A stretch of DNA of 64,000 nucleotides from Enterococcus_D entomosocium (lineage in GTDB: Bacteria > Bacillota > Bacilli > Lactobacillales > Enterococcaceae): NCBI RefSeq assembly GCF_030441895.1, contig NZ_JARJAS010000019.1; one strand, given 5' to 3'. How positions within the stretch are numbered: the first letter of the stretch is position 1; each line of letters opens with the position of its first letter. Of the stretch, positions 57,387 to 64,000 are shown one piece after another. The position numbers and the translations under genes are program-made. The notes beneath the pieces were generated by a model. The model was not told the origin of the DNA. It worked only from the letters and a program-made list of their open reading frames with translations, and did no database searches.

Positions 57387-58127
57387 ATGACAGAAATCAA
57401 AGAAAAAGTTATCGTAATTATGGGAGCCTCTTCGGGAATTGGGGAAGCAACCGCCGTTAAGCTAGCCGAACAAGGGGCAAAAGTAGTAATCGCAGCCCGC
57501 CGCGAAGAGCGCATTAAAGCCCTGGCTGAAAAACTAGGAGAAAATGTTTTGTATCAAACAGCCGATGTCACGAATCGCGAACAAGTCCAACAAGTCATTG
57601 ATTTAGCCATGACCTCCTTTGGTCGTATTGATGTCCTTTTCAATAATGCTGGTATCATGCCTCAAGGAAACTTGGCAGAGTTGAACTATGACAGCTGGCA
57701 AAAAATGCTGGATATCAATATCATGGGGGTATTGAACGGGATCGGCGCTGTGCTGCCCATCATGCAAAAACAACAAGATGGCTTGATCATCGCCACTGAC
57801 TCAGTTGCTGGACATGTCATTTACCCGGGATCTGCCGTGTACAACGGGACAAAGTTTGCAGTTCGTGCAATCATGGAAGGCTTGCGCCAAGAAGAACGTG
57901 AACATGGCATTCGCTCCACCATCGTCTCTCCGGGAATGGTCTCCACGGAATTGTTTGAAACCGTAGGTAATGCTCAACTAGAAGCAGCCTTGAAAGAAAC
58001 CTCTCGCGTAGAAGGCAACAGCCTAACGCCAGAAGATGTAGCAAATGCAGTGGTTTATGCCATTCAACAGCCCAAACATGTGGCGATCAGCGAAGTCTTG
58101 CTGCGCCCAGCAAAACAAACCGTTTAA
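57387..58127 (+). CDS. Short-chain dehydrogenase/reductase (SDR)
   Basis: The 246-residue protein has the classical SDR motifs GASSGIGEA, NNAG (FNNAGIM) and the catalytic Tyr-Lys pair in VYNGTKFA. Such enzymes reduce carbonyl groups with NADPH. GGAGGAAATACAA precedes the ATG. Its promoter has the MerR signature and it is divergent from the MerR gene, which points to induction by an electrophile or aldehyde. Confidence 0.92.
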   Translation: MTEIKEKVIVIMGASSGIGEATAVKLAEQGAKVVIAARREERIKALAEKLGENVLYQTADVTNREQVQQVIDLAMTSFGRIDVLFNNAGIMPQGNLAELNYDSWQKMLDINIMGVLNGIGAVLPIMQKQQDGLIIATDSVAGHVIYPGSAVYNGTKFAVRAIMEGLRQEEREHGIRSTIVSPGMVSTELFETVGNAQLEAALKETSRVEGNSLTPEDVANAVVYAIQQPKHVAISEVLLRPAKQTV

Positions 58128-58146
58128 GCTATTTCTACTAGCCCGT

Positions 58147-58186
58147 GAAACCTGCTATCCGCCTGAGGCGATCGCAGGTTTTTTTG
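58147..58186 (+). terminator. SDR terminator
   Basis: AACCTGC and GCAGGTT enclose a second stem CGCCT/GGCG; TTTTTTT follows. From 58187 to 58490 I see no gene; the region holds a 10-bp palindrome ACTTGCAAGT (58426-58435) and a possible -10 TATACT near 58317. Confidence 0.8.
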
Positions 58187-58490
58187 TCGTCAAATCCCGC
58201 CGTTCCCCTAGGAAAAATTACTTGTTTTTCTTGTAACACCCGCTTGTCCGAGTAATGTAAACCAATCGTTGCTTTATGTAAACGACTAGGTTCTGTTGCT
58301 ACGGGGGAAATTTTTTTATACTTAGTACAAAGCTTCCGTATAAAACGACCAATCAGAAACGAACCTACCGTATTTCTCTTATTTATGAATAGCCGAGCAT
58401 GATTGATATCCCGCCTTCAACGTTGACTTGCAAGTATTATTAGCTGTCCTCTTTTAGTACTTGCTTTTTATAAAAGAATGGAGTGAGTGT

Positions 58491-58697
58491 ATGAATGTGA
58501 AACAGCTGCTCGTCATTGCCGAGCAACGAAGAAACATCACGAATCAGAAATTGACCTATGCAGAAAACTTCTTGGCGGCCGGCTACTCTGCTGCCGAATT
58601 GCTGGCAGACGAAACCTTTCTCGAATTAGAGCGAAGGGAAACCCAACTGATTGCAGAACGCAATGCTATCTTTTACGAAGAAGTCAGCCACAATTAA
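58491..58697 (+). CDS. Small protein of unknown function (68 aa)
   Basis: I do not recognise this gene. The 68-residue product starts MNVKQLLVIAEQRRNITNQK and appears wholly helical, charged and soluble. GGAGTGAGTGT precedes the ATG and a good terminator follows, which supports a real gene. No cysteine and no membrane segment is present. It is monocistronic and faces a converging MATE gene. Confidence 0.65.
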   Translation: MNVKQLLVIAEQRRNITNQKLTYAENFLAAGYSAAELLADETFLELERRETQLIAERNAIFYEEVSHN

Positions 58698-58723
58698 TCT
58701 CCCCTGTCCAATTGTAGGCGACG

Positions 58724-58758
58724 AAAAAGCGAAGGATCAGCAGCACCTTCGCTTTTTT
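58724..58758. terminator. Bidirectional terminator
   Basis: AAAAAGCGAAGG and CCTTCGCTTTTT form a perfect 12-bp stem between the converging small gene and the MATE gene. Confidence 0.88.
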
Positions 58759-58767
58759 CTATCCCCC

Positions 58768-60084
58768 TCAAAGGCGTCCTTTGCCTTGAGGATAACGCTG
58801 CTTGATCGTCCAATAAAACAGCCCTGCAAAGAAACTGCCGAGAATCAGGAAATTCAAACCGTATAGACAGTAGAGGAAGAAAAAGTTCAGCTGCCCACTG
58901 CTCCAAAAGCCTGTGATTCCCATTAAAACCAGACTGTTGACGCATCCTGTCAACAGACAAACCATGCGACTGCACTCCAAACTTTGTAATAAGTATTTTG
59001 TGATTTCATATAACGGACTGACGAGCATTATCCCCAGCATGATTGGCAAAATAGCTGGCAACAAGTCTAAAACAGCTACATCTGTAGTAAACAACTGGAA
59101 AAAAGCAGAACGAAAGCCCCAGATCAGACTGGCGATTCCAACATAAGCCACGAAAGAAGAAGCGAAGGCACTTTTTCCCACTGCTAAAATCTTCTGACGA
59201 TTTTTCTGACCATTCGCCTCACTCGCAAAGACGGTCACTGCGTTGCCATACATCAAAGCAGGCAACCGTGCGATCATCAATCCTTGGCTGCCGATCGCAT
59301 AGGCGGCCAGCGTACTAACACCCAACCGTGAGACGAAAGCTTCAAAAGCAATAATAAAGACTAAGCCTTCAAAGCATTCCTGAATCATTAAGGGGATCGA
59401 TTTTTTCAATAAAAAGGCGCGTTTTCGTGGTCTTTGTTTTAGCCCTCTTGCTAGACTTTCTCTTAAAAGAACCCCATAAATCCCCAGCAAGCACAAAGTC
59501 GCAAGCATATTTGCGATGCCACTGCCTAAGACCCCCATGGCGGGAAAACCGAGATTGCCGTTGATCAATAAATAGCTAAGCAACACCTGTACCAACGCAC
59601 TAATGATCGAAACACCGAGGATGTAGTTCGTTTTCTTTTCAATTTTTAAAAGGCTAGTAAAAACAAACGTGACTAACGTAAGTAAAATATAGGGGGACAT
59701 GATTGCAAGATACAACGTCGCAGTTCCTAGCAGCTCCCCGCTAAATCCGTAAACAAGCTGTAAAATGTCTCGTCCAAAAAGCAGGAAAATCAGCAAAAAG
59801 CTCACACCGATCGCGACTACTAGAAAAAGAACCGACGACAGATAATCATTTAACTTCGTCTCTTCTCTTTGCCCGACTGCCTTTGCGCCATAAATATTAA
59901 AAGCCAGCCCAATCGCACCTAAGATACCCGCAAAAGCATAGAGAAACCCGTCGATCAGTGCGATCGCCGCCAGCGCTTCCGTGGATCTTCTTGAAATAAT
60001 CGCTAAGGAAACTTGTGCAATAATGATTTGAAACAAATTGGAAGCAATCAAAGGCAATGTAAAAGACTGTATTTTTTTGTTCAA
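58768..60084 (-). CDS. MATE-family efflux pump
   Basis: The protein of about 438 residues has twelve membrane segments in two homologous halves and MATE-type signatures (GAIGLAFNIYGAKAVGQRE, PLMIQECFEG, SQGLMIARLPALMYGNAVTV). It exports cationic drugs or metabolites with sodium or protons. I prefer the TTG at 60084, which has GAGAGGAG at 6 nt and gives MNKKIQSFTLPLIASN, the usual N-terminus. An ATG six codons upstream lacks a ribosome site. A small reading frame with a good ribosome site lies in the leader. Confidence 0.88.
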   Translation of the reverse strand: MNKKIQSFTLPLIASNLFQIIIAQVSLAIISRRSTEALAAIALIDGFLYAFAGILGAIGLAFNIYGAKAVGQREETKLNDYLSSVLFLVVAIGVSFLLIFLLFGRDILQLVYGFSGELLGTATLYLAIMSPYILLTLVTFVFTSLLKIEKKTNYILGVSIISALVQVLLSYLLINGNLGFPAMGVLGSGIANMLATLCLLGIYGVLLRESLARGLKQRPRKRAFLLKKSIPLMIQECFEGLVFIIAFEAFVSRLGVSTLAAYAIGSQGLMIARLPALMYGNAVTVFASEANGQKNRQKILAVGKSAFASSFVAYVGIASLIWGFRSAFFQLFTTDVAVLDLLPAILPIMLGIMLVSPLYEITKYLLQSLECSRMVCLLTGCVNSLVLMGITGFWSSGQLNFFFLYCLYGLNFLILGSFFAGLFYWTIKQRYPQGKGRL

Positions 60085-60170
60085 GAAGCTCTCCTCTCTC
60101 ATTCGTCATAACTGCGCAACACCCACTCGCTTATTGTGATTTTAGTCATAAGAAAAGCGATCGTTGGTCG

Positions 60171-60227
60171 CTATAAATACTCAACGACCCATCGGGCGTT
60201 TTGACGTTTCTCCCTCCATTTAACCAT
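60171..60227 (-). CDS. Possible leader peptide upstream of the MATE gene (18 aa)
   Basis: On the minus strand an ATG at 60227, 5 nt after GAGAAGG, opens an 18-codon frame MVKWREKRQNARWVVEYL that ends with TAG at 60171. Downstream the RNA can form TCGCTT/AAGCGA with inner TTAT/ATAA before the MATE start. The arrangement resembles leader peptides that induce drug-resistance genes by ribosome stalling. It is unproven and might be chance. Confidence 0.35.
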   Translation of the reverse strand: MVKWREKRQNARWVVEYL

Positions 60228-60332
60228 ACAGCCTTCTCGGTGTATATTCCTTCGTAATAAAAAAACAAAACATCCCGACAAGCTCCGCTTATTTCCTCCA
60301 TTGGTGTCGACAAGCAATCACTGATGAAGAAT

Positions 60333-60372
60333 AAAAAGGTTCAGAAGAACATACTGCTCTTCTGAACCTTTT
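60333..60372. terminator. Terminator of the cst-like operon
   Basis: AAAAAGGTTCAGAAGA and TCTTCTGAACCTTTT form a perfect 15-bp stem; on the minus strand a TTTTTATT tail follows. The stretch 60228-60332 contains a possible MATE promoter on the minus strand (TTGTTT, 17 bp, TATACA) and no supported gene. Confidence 0.88.
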
Positions 60373-60415
60373 CTATGGGATGATAAAAAACGCGACAAAC
60401 CTTTCAAAAATCCCG

Positions 60416-60676
60416 CTATTTCTTCACGATCAGCTGAACGGCTTGATCGATTTTCTGCTTTTGGGTTTCCGTGTCGCTGTCTGGATTTTCCAAACAATTT
60501 TTCAAATTCTCAGCGACAATGATCCCCATAATACGGTTGACGCTGGAACTAACGGCGGACAATTGCGTGATGACATCGACGCATTCTTTCTCGTCTTCGA
60601 TCATTTTTTGAATCCCCCGCAACTGGCCTTCGGTTCGTTTTAACCGATTCAAAATATCTTTGTTGCATGCGGTCAT
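60416..60676 (-). CDS. cstR: Persulfide-sensing repressor CstR (CsoR/DUF156 family)
   Basis: The 86-residue protein has the length of S. aureus CstR and the two reactive cysteines at Cys32 and Cys61. The copper-binding His of CsoR proteins is replaced by Asn57 (ENLKNC), so it is the persulfide-sensing type. The ATG forms an ATGA overlap with the upstream rhodanese gene. It is the last gene of its own target operon. A CstR with a CoA-persulfide reductase has been described in Enterococcus faecalis, which supports the name. Confidence 0.9.
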   Translation of the reverse strand: MTACNKDILNRLKRTEGQLRGIQKMIEDEKECVDVITQLSAVSSSVNRIMGIIVAENLKNCLENPDSDTETQKQKIDQAVQLIVKK

Positions 60677-60972
60677 CGTTTGATTTCTCCTCTCCATGCT
60701 GACATGCCGCCGAGGACATTGGTCACTTGAAACCCTTGCTGGTTCAAAAACTCAGACGCCATTTGCGAACGAGCCCCTGAATGACAGATGACATAGTAAT
60801 TTTTATTCTTCTCTAAGTCGCTGGTTTGTTCCGTCAGCTCGCTCAACGGTAGGTTTTGTGCTGTTTTGATGTGTCCTTGTGCAAACTCATCAACTTCTCT
60901 GACATCAAGGATCTCAAGCGCCTCACGTTTTTCTTTTTGGGTAAATTCCTCCATAGATATGGCTTTAATCAT
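60673..60972 (-). CDS. Single-domain rhodanese (sulfurtransferase)
   Basis: The 99-residue rhodanese has the active-site loop CHSGARS and the N-terminal ILDVREVDEFAQGHI motif. It moves sulfane sulfur between thiols. It overlaps the reductase gene upstream by 8 nt and cstR downstream by 4 nt, so it is fully coupled to the persulfide operon. Confidence 0.92.
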   Translation of the reverse strand: MIKAISMEEFTQKEKREALEILDVREVDEFAQGHIKTAQNLPLSELTEQTSDLEKNKNYYVICHSGARSQMASEFLNQQGFQVTNVLGGMSAWRGEIKR

Positions 60973-62623
60973 GAATAATCATCTCCGGCTTAATAGTATT
61001 ATACAACGAAAAGGCACCATCGAGGTTTTGACAATTGATGCCCGCTTGTTTTAAGATGCGTTCGGCAATGTAGCTTCTCAATCCGCTATGACACGTAACA
61101 ACATACGAAACACTTGGATCCAATTCAGACAACCGATCTCTCAATTCATCTAACGGAATGTGGAGCGCCTCTTGAAAACGCCCATTATTGGCTAATTCCA
61201 TCTCTGAACGAACATCCAACAACTGCTTACCGTTTTCTAAGGCCTCCGTCAATTCGTGCCATTGGATATTCTCACTGATTCCTTCTGCCAGATTGATCGC
61301 TGCATAGCCAATCATATTCACTGGATCTTTCGCTGAGCCAAAAGGCGGCGCGTAGGTGAATTCCAGTTCAGGCAAGTCAAAGATCGTTAAGCCACCTTTG
61401 ATCGCTGTTGCTAAAATATCGATCCGTTTATCGACCCCTTTGGCACCGATGCCTTGCGCACCGTAGATGTTTCCAGTATCAGCATCAAAAATCAATTTCA
61501 AATAAATATCCGTCGCATCAGGATAATACCCAGCATGGTCTTTGCCTGAAAGATGAACCACCTGAGGATTTAGCCCCGCCAGTTTGGCGCTGCGCTCACT
61601 CAACCCAGTGGACGCTGCGGCAAGATCGAATACGCGCACGATCGCCGTCCCAATACTGCCTTTGTTTTTGCGAGTCAGTCCTCCCAATACATCAGCCACT
61701 TGCCGACCTTGGCGATTGGCTGGTGACGCCAAGGAGATCAGCGTGTCTTCGTTAGTGATTTGTTGTTTCACAACGATGGCATCTCCCACCGCGTAAATGT
61801 CTTTCTTGCTGGTTTGGTATTGCTCATCTACCAGGATACCCCCCCGGTGTCCTAATTGGATACCAGCACGTTTCGCCAAATCCGTTTCTGGTTGGACACC
61901 CACCGAAAGAATCGTGATGTCTGAAGCCAGAACCGTTCCATCCTCCAGAACGATTTCTTGCCCTGCTTTTTCAAAAGCGGTCGCTGACTGCGAGGTCAAA
62001 ACATTGACCCCTTGCTTGATCAATTCATTTTTGACATACGCCGCCATTTCTTCATCCAAAGGTGGCAATACGTGGGGTGCTTTTTCCACGATCGTTACTT
62101 GTAGGCCTTTTTTATGTAAATTTTCAGCGACTTCTAACCCAATAAACCCAGCGCCAATGATCGTCACTTTTTGAGGCTTTTTGTCTTCAAGATGTGTCAT
62201 GATTTGGTCTAAGTCAGGAACATTGCGCAAAGAAAAGGCGTTGGTTGCTTCTTCTAGCCCTTTGATCGCTGGTACTAGCGGTTTTGCCCCCGGTGATAAA
62301 ATCAACGCATCATAAGATTCCGTGAAGACCTGTTCGCCATGTTTGACCGTGACCGTTTTCTCCTCCGGATCGATCGCCAGCACTTCATGAAGAGGCCGCA
62401 CATCTAGGTTAAACCGTTTTTTTAACGCCTCAGGTGTTTGGACCAATAAGGCGTCTCGCTCTTCGATCTCACCAGAAATGGCATACGGCAGTCCACAATT
62501 CGCAAAAGAGACAAAAGGACCTTTTTCAAAAATAATGATCTCCGCTACTTCTTTAAGCCGACGTAAGCGCGTTGCTGCAGACATTCCTCCTGCTACCCCA
62601 CCGACAATAACTATTTTTTCCAT
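60965..62623 (-). CDS. CoA-persulfide/disulfide reductase with C-terminal rhodanese domain (CoAPR-like)
   Basis: The 552-residue flavoprotein has the FAD motif GGVAGGMSAATRLRRL, the single active Cys43 in SFANCGLPY and a second nucleotide motif TIIGAGFIGLEVAENL. The C-terminal rhodanese domain carries CHSGLRS. This two-part build is typical of CoA-disulfide/CoA-persulfide reductases (CoADR-Rhd), which reduce CoA-persulfide or polysulfides with NAD(P)H. AAAGGAGGAAAG precedes the ATG at 62623, 2 nt after the first rhodanese stop. Confidence 0.92.
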   Translation of the reverse strand: MEKIVIVGGVAGGMSAATRLRRLKEVAEIIIFEKGPFVSFANCGLPYAISGEIEERDALLVQTPEALKKRFNLDVRPLHEVLAIDPEEKTVTVKHGEQVFTESYDALILSPGAKPLVPAIKGLEEATNAFSLRNVPDLDQIMTHLEDKKPQKVTIIGAGFIGLEVAENLHKKGLQVTIVEKAPHVLPPLDEEMAAYVKNELIKQGVNVLTSQSATAFEKAGQEIVLEDGTVLASDITILSVGVQPETDLAKRAGIQLGHRGGILVDEQYQTSKKDIYAVGDAIVVKQQITNEDTLISLASPANRQGRQVADVLGGLTRKNKGSIGTAIVRVFDLAAASTGLSERSAKLAGLNPQVVHLSGKDHAGYYPDATDIYLKLIFDADTGNIYGAQGIGAKGVDKRIDILATAIKGGLTIFDLPELEFTYAPPFGSAKDPVNMIGYAAINLAEGISENIQWHELTEALENGKQLLDVRSEMELANNGRFQEALHIPLDELRDRLSELDPSVSYVVTCHSGLRSYIAERILKQAGINCQNLDGAFSLYNTIKPEMIIHD

Positions 62624-62625
62624 CG

Positions 62626-62940
62626 TTACTTTCCTCCTTTGGTTGTTCCCCGCCATTGATTCATGCCACCGCGAACATTGACCACATCAAACCCCTTTTT
62701 ATTTAGGATTTTGGCTGCTTGTTTGCTTCGCATCCCTGATTGGCAAATGACTGCCAGTTTCTTGTCACCTTTTTTAGTGAAGCCCGCAATCTTGTTTAAC
62801 GGTACATTTTTGGCGTAGGCAATGTGCCCGCTACGGTACTCCGCCGGCGTGCGAACATCCAGAACCGTCCATTCTTTGGCTCCTTCTTTTTGTAAATCTG
62901 CTGTTGACATACTTGGTATGCGTTTAAATAATGAAAACAT
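62626..62940 (-). CDS. Rhodanese-domain protein (first gene of the persulfide operon)
   Basis: The 104-residue protein has the rhodanese motifs WTVLDVRTPAEYRSGHI and the active-site loop CQSGMRS. The first residues (MFSLFKRIPSMS) form a short hydrophobic or amphipathic helix rather than a full signal. It opens the operon rhodanese-CoAPR-rhodanese-cstR, right behind the CstR operator. Three rhodanese modules in one operon point to sulfane-sulfur handling. Confidence 0.92.
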   Translation of the reverse strand: MFSLFKRIPSMSTADLQKEGAKEWTVLDVRTPAEYRSGHIAYAKNVPLNKIAGFTKKGDKKLAVICQSGMRSKQAAKILNKKGFDVVNVRGGMNQWRGTTKGGK

Positions 62941-62955
62941 TTCTTGCTCCTTTCT

Positions 62956-62996
62956 TATACCCCTCGGGGTATATTAAACAAGATGTTTCCCTATTT
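62956..62996 (-). promoter_or_regulatory. CstR operator and promoter
   Basis: The perfect 18-bp palindrome TATACCCCTCGGGGTATA (62956-62973) has the ATACCCC/GGGGTAT form of CsoR/CstR operators. On the minus strand TTGACA (about 62996-63001) and TTTAAT are 17 bp apart, and the palindrome covers the -10 and start point. This fits direct repression. Confidence 0.88.
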
Positions 62997-63307
62997 GTCA
63001 ACTAAGTGATTTTCTTTAAGAAAAGAAACTTGCTGTTGCGTTGCTCCCCACTCGATAAACTGTCATGTATCGAACATGTACCAATCAAGCAAGAGAAAAA
63101 ACGAGCCACATATTTCCTTCCCCTTAGCCTCAGTGCTATAATAAACAAAATGATATGCAGTAAAAATAACATGCTTCAAGGTCACTTTGTCACAGACGTT
63201 TTTCACGACCTCAGAATGAAAACGATGCTCCTCTCAAAAAAACAGCAGATAAAAAACGACGCAAGCACCACTTTCCCTTGATTTATCAAGAAGCAAGCCC
63301 TGCTTTC

Positions 63308-63336
63308 TTGGAAACAACGCAGGTTTCGACTATGCT
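63308..63336 (+). promoter_or_regulatory. Promoter of the HTH-DUF3955 gene
   Basis: TTGGAA (63308-63313) and TATGCT (63331-63336) are 17 bp apart. The region 63003-63300 before it holds no gene that I can support. Confidence 0.55.
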
Positions 63337-63364
63337 TAAGTCACATCAGCGAAAGGAAAAAAAG

Positions 63365-63838
63365 ATGGAATTTGGCGAAAAAATCAAAGAAGTACGCACA
63401 AGAAATAACTTGACCCAAGAACAATTTGCCACTCAACTACACGTGACGAGACAAGCCGTTTCGAACTGGGAAAACAATCGCAATCTACCAGATTTAGAAA
63501 TGTTGATTGCCATCGCCACGATTTTTCAACTCTCGCTTGATGAATTGATTTTAGGAGGAACTCAAGTGAACAAGATCACTGAAAAACTAATCAAAGACGG
63601 CAGCGAGACCCGACGCGCCAAACTCAATTTGATCACGACCTTGATCGGAACATTTTTACTACTATTCGGCTTTGCCTGCTTCTTCATCAAAGCAAGCTCC
63701 GTGGAATACATCGATCAATCCGGCATTTTACATGAAAATTTCTATCTAATCCCCGTAGGATTTTTGTTCCTATTGGCTAGTTTCGTAGTATTTGCAGGAA
63801 CCGGGATCAATTATTTTCGAGCTGCTAGAAGAAAATGA
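63365..63838 (+). CDS. HTH (Xre) protein with C-terminal DUF3955 membrane domain
   Basis: The 157-residue protein has an HTH_3 domain at residues 5-60 (NLTQEQFATQLHVTRQAVSN, LDELILGG) and a C-terminal part with two membrane segments and the DUF3955 pattern (SSVEYIDQSGILHENFYLIP). The arrangement would hold a DNA-binding head at the membrane. AAAGGAAAAAAAG precedes the ATG at 63365. The regulated genes and the signal are unknown. Confidence 0.88.
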   Translation: MEFGEKIKEVRTRNNLTQEQFATQLHVTRQAVSNWENNRNLPDLEMLIAIATIFQLSLDELILGGTQVNKITEKLIKDGSETRRAKLNLITTLIGTFLLLFGFACFFIKASSVEYIDQSGILHENFYLIPVGFLFLLASFVVFAGTGINYFRAARRK

Positions 63839-63843
63839 CGCGA

Positions 63844-63919
63844 AAAAACTCGATTCCAAATGATGGAATCGAGTCAGACTGTAGACAAAGTACTAGTTTT
63901 TAGTGCTTTGTTTTTTTTT
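63844..63919 (+). terminator. Two hairpins downstream of the HTH-DUF3955 gene
   Basis: The first, AACTCGATTCCA/TGGAATCGAGT (about 63846-63874), has no T run on this strand. The second, AAAGTACTA (63887-63895) with TAGTGCTTT (63901-63909), is followed by nine T and is the likely terminator. Confidence 0.75.
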
Positions 63920-63958
63920 ATCCGTTAAAATAAGAGTATCAATTGGAGGTGTATCCAG

Positions 63959-64000
63959 ATGCTCTCAAAACAAGATATGAGTAAACGCGCACAAATCGGT
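63959..64000 (+). CDS. Start of an unidentified gene (cut by window edge)
   Basis: ATG at 63959 lies 9 nt after GGAGG and opens MLSKQDMSKRAQIG before the window ends. Fourteen residues are too few to name the product. Confidence 0.55.
   Translation, partial: MLSKQDMSKRAQIG

Noticed and set aside
63006..63281. Open frame of 91 codons upstream of the HTH-DUF3955 gene
   Set aside because: GTG start without a ribosome site, no recognisable features, and it ends at the promoter region of the next gene.
1..64000. tRNA, rRNA, CRISPR arrays and insertion sequences
   Set aside because: I looked for cloverleaf ends, short spaced repeats and transposase-like frames with terminal repeats and found none convincing.

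Overview
The window looks like chromosome of a low-to-mid GC lactic firmicute, most likely an Enterococcus. The grounds are the pth-mfd-flippase cluster next to ldh, an arcABCRD-type arginine deiminase cluster with an ArgR-family gene, a YkuD L,D-transpeptidase of Ldt-fm size (Cys441 of 465), RAT-controlled beta-glucoside PTS genes, and a CstR/CoA-persulfide-reductase operon. The species cannot be fixed from this sequence alone. I see no rRNA, tRNA, IS element, integrase or CRISPR array.

Layout. 1-9 kb: minus-strand pth-mfd-flippase, then ldh, a cell-wall L,D-transpeptidase and an orphan 99-aa protein. 9-13 kb: HxlR regulator divergent from an aldo-keto reductase/VOC pair, then small membrane proteins (SdpI-like, YoaK, VanZ-like). 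13-19 kb: the arginine deiminase operon arcA-arcB-arcC-arcR-arcD with an argR-family gene, read leftwards, with a cre-like site on the -10 of arcA. 19-24 kb: pepF, tspO, a family 8 glycosyltransferase and two tandem flavin reductases behind a duplicated operator. 24-28.4 kb: a MarR/ABC exporter cassette, then a compact switch of an Xre repressor and an ImmA-like protein divergent from a membrane coiled-coil protein, with four operator copies between them. 28.4-33.5 kb: a phosphonate-type ABC operon (phnD-C-E-E) with a metallophosphoesterase, opposite a Crp-family regulator. 33.7-36.7 kb: a beta-glucoside PTS and its LicT-type antiterminator, each behind its own RAT/terminator. 36.8-42 kb: rarD, a MarR/MFS efflux cassette, dus, a LOG-family gene and a MazG-type gene. 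42-45.4 kb: an iron-type ABC importer behind a Fur-like box. 45.5-49.2 kb: the riboflavin operon ribD-E-BA-H behind an FMN riboswitch. 49.3-53 kb: a P-type ATPase and an NAD(P)-binding protein. 53-55.6 kb: a BASS-family transporter and an HcxA/GldA-like dehydrogenase behind a leader that looks like a leader-peptide attenuator. 55.9-60.3 kb: a SagB-like nitroreductase lipoprotein, a MerR/SDR pair, a 68-aa protein and a MATE pump with a possible leader peptide. 60.4-63 kb: the persulfide-response operon (rhodanese, CoAPR-like reductase, rhodanese, cstR). 63-64 kb: an HTH-DUF3955 membrane protein and the first codons of another gene.

Most genes are ordinary core or niche genes. The parts that deserve a second look are the attenuator upstream of the BASS/dehydrogenase pair (53.16-53.39 kb), the four-operator Xre/ImmA/coiled-coil switch (27.0-28.4 kb), the SagB-type lipoprotein (55.9 kb), the extended MarR (24.3 kb), the palindromic promoter of the orphan 99-aa gene (8.73 kb) and the possible leader peptide of the MATE pump (60.2 kb). 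Start codons were re-chosen wherever a good ribosome binding site pointed to an internal start.
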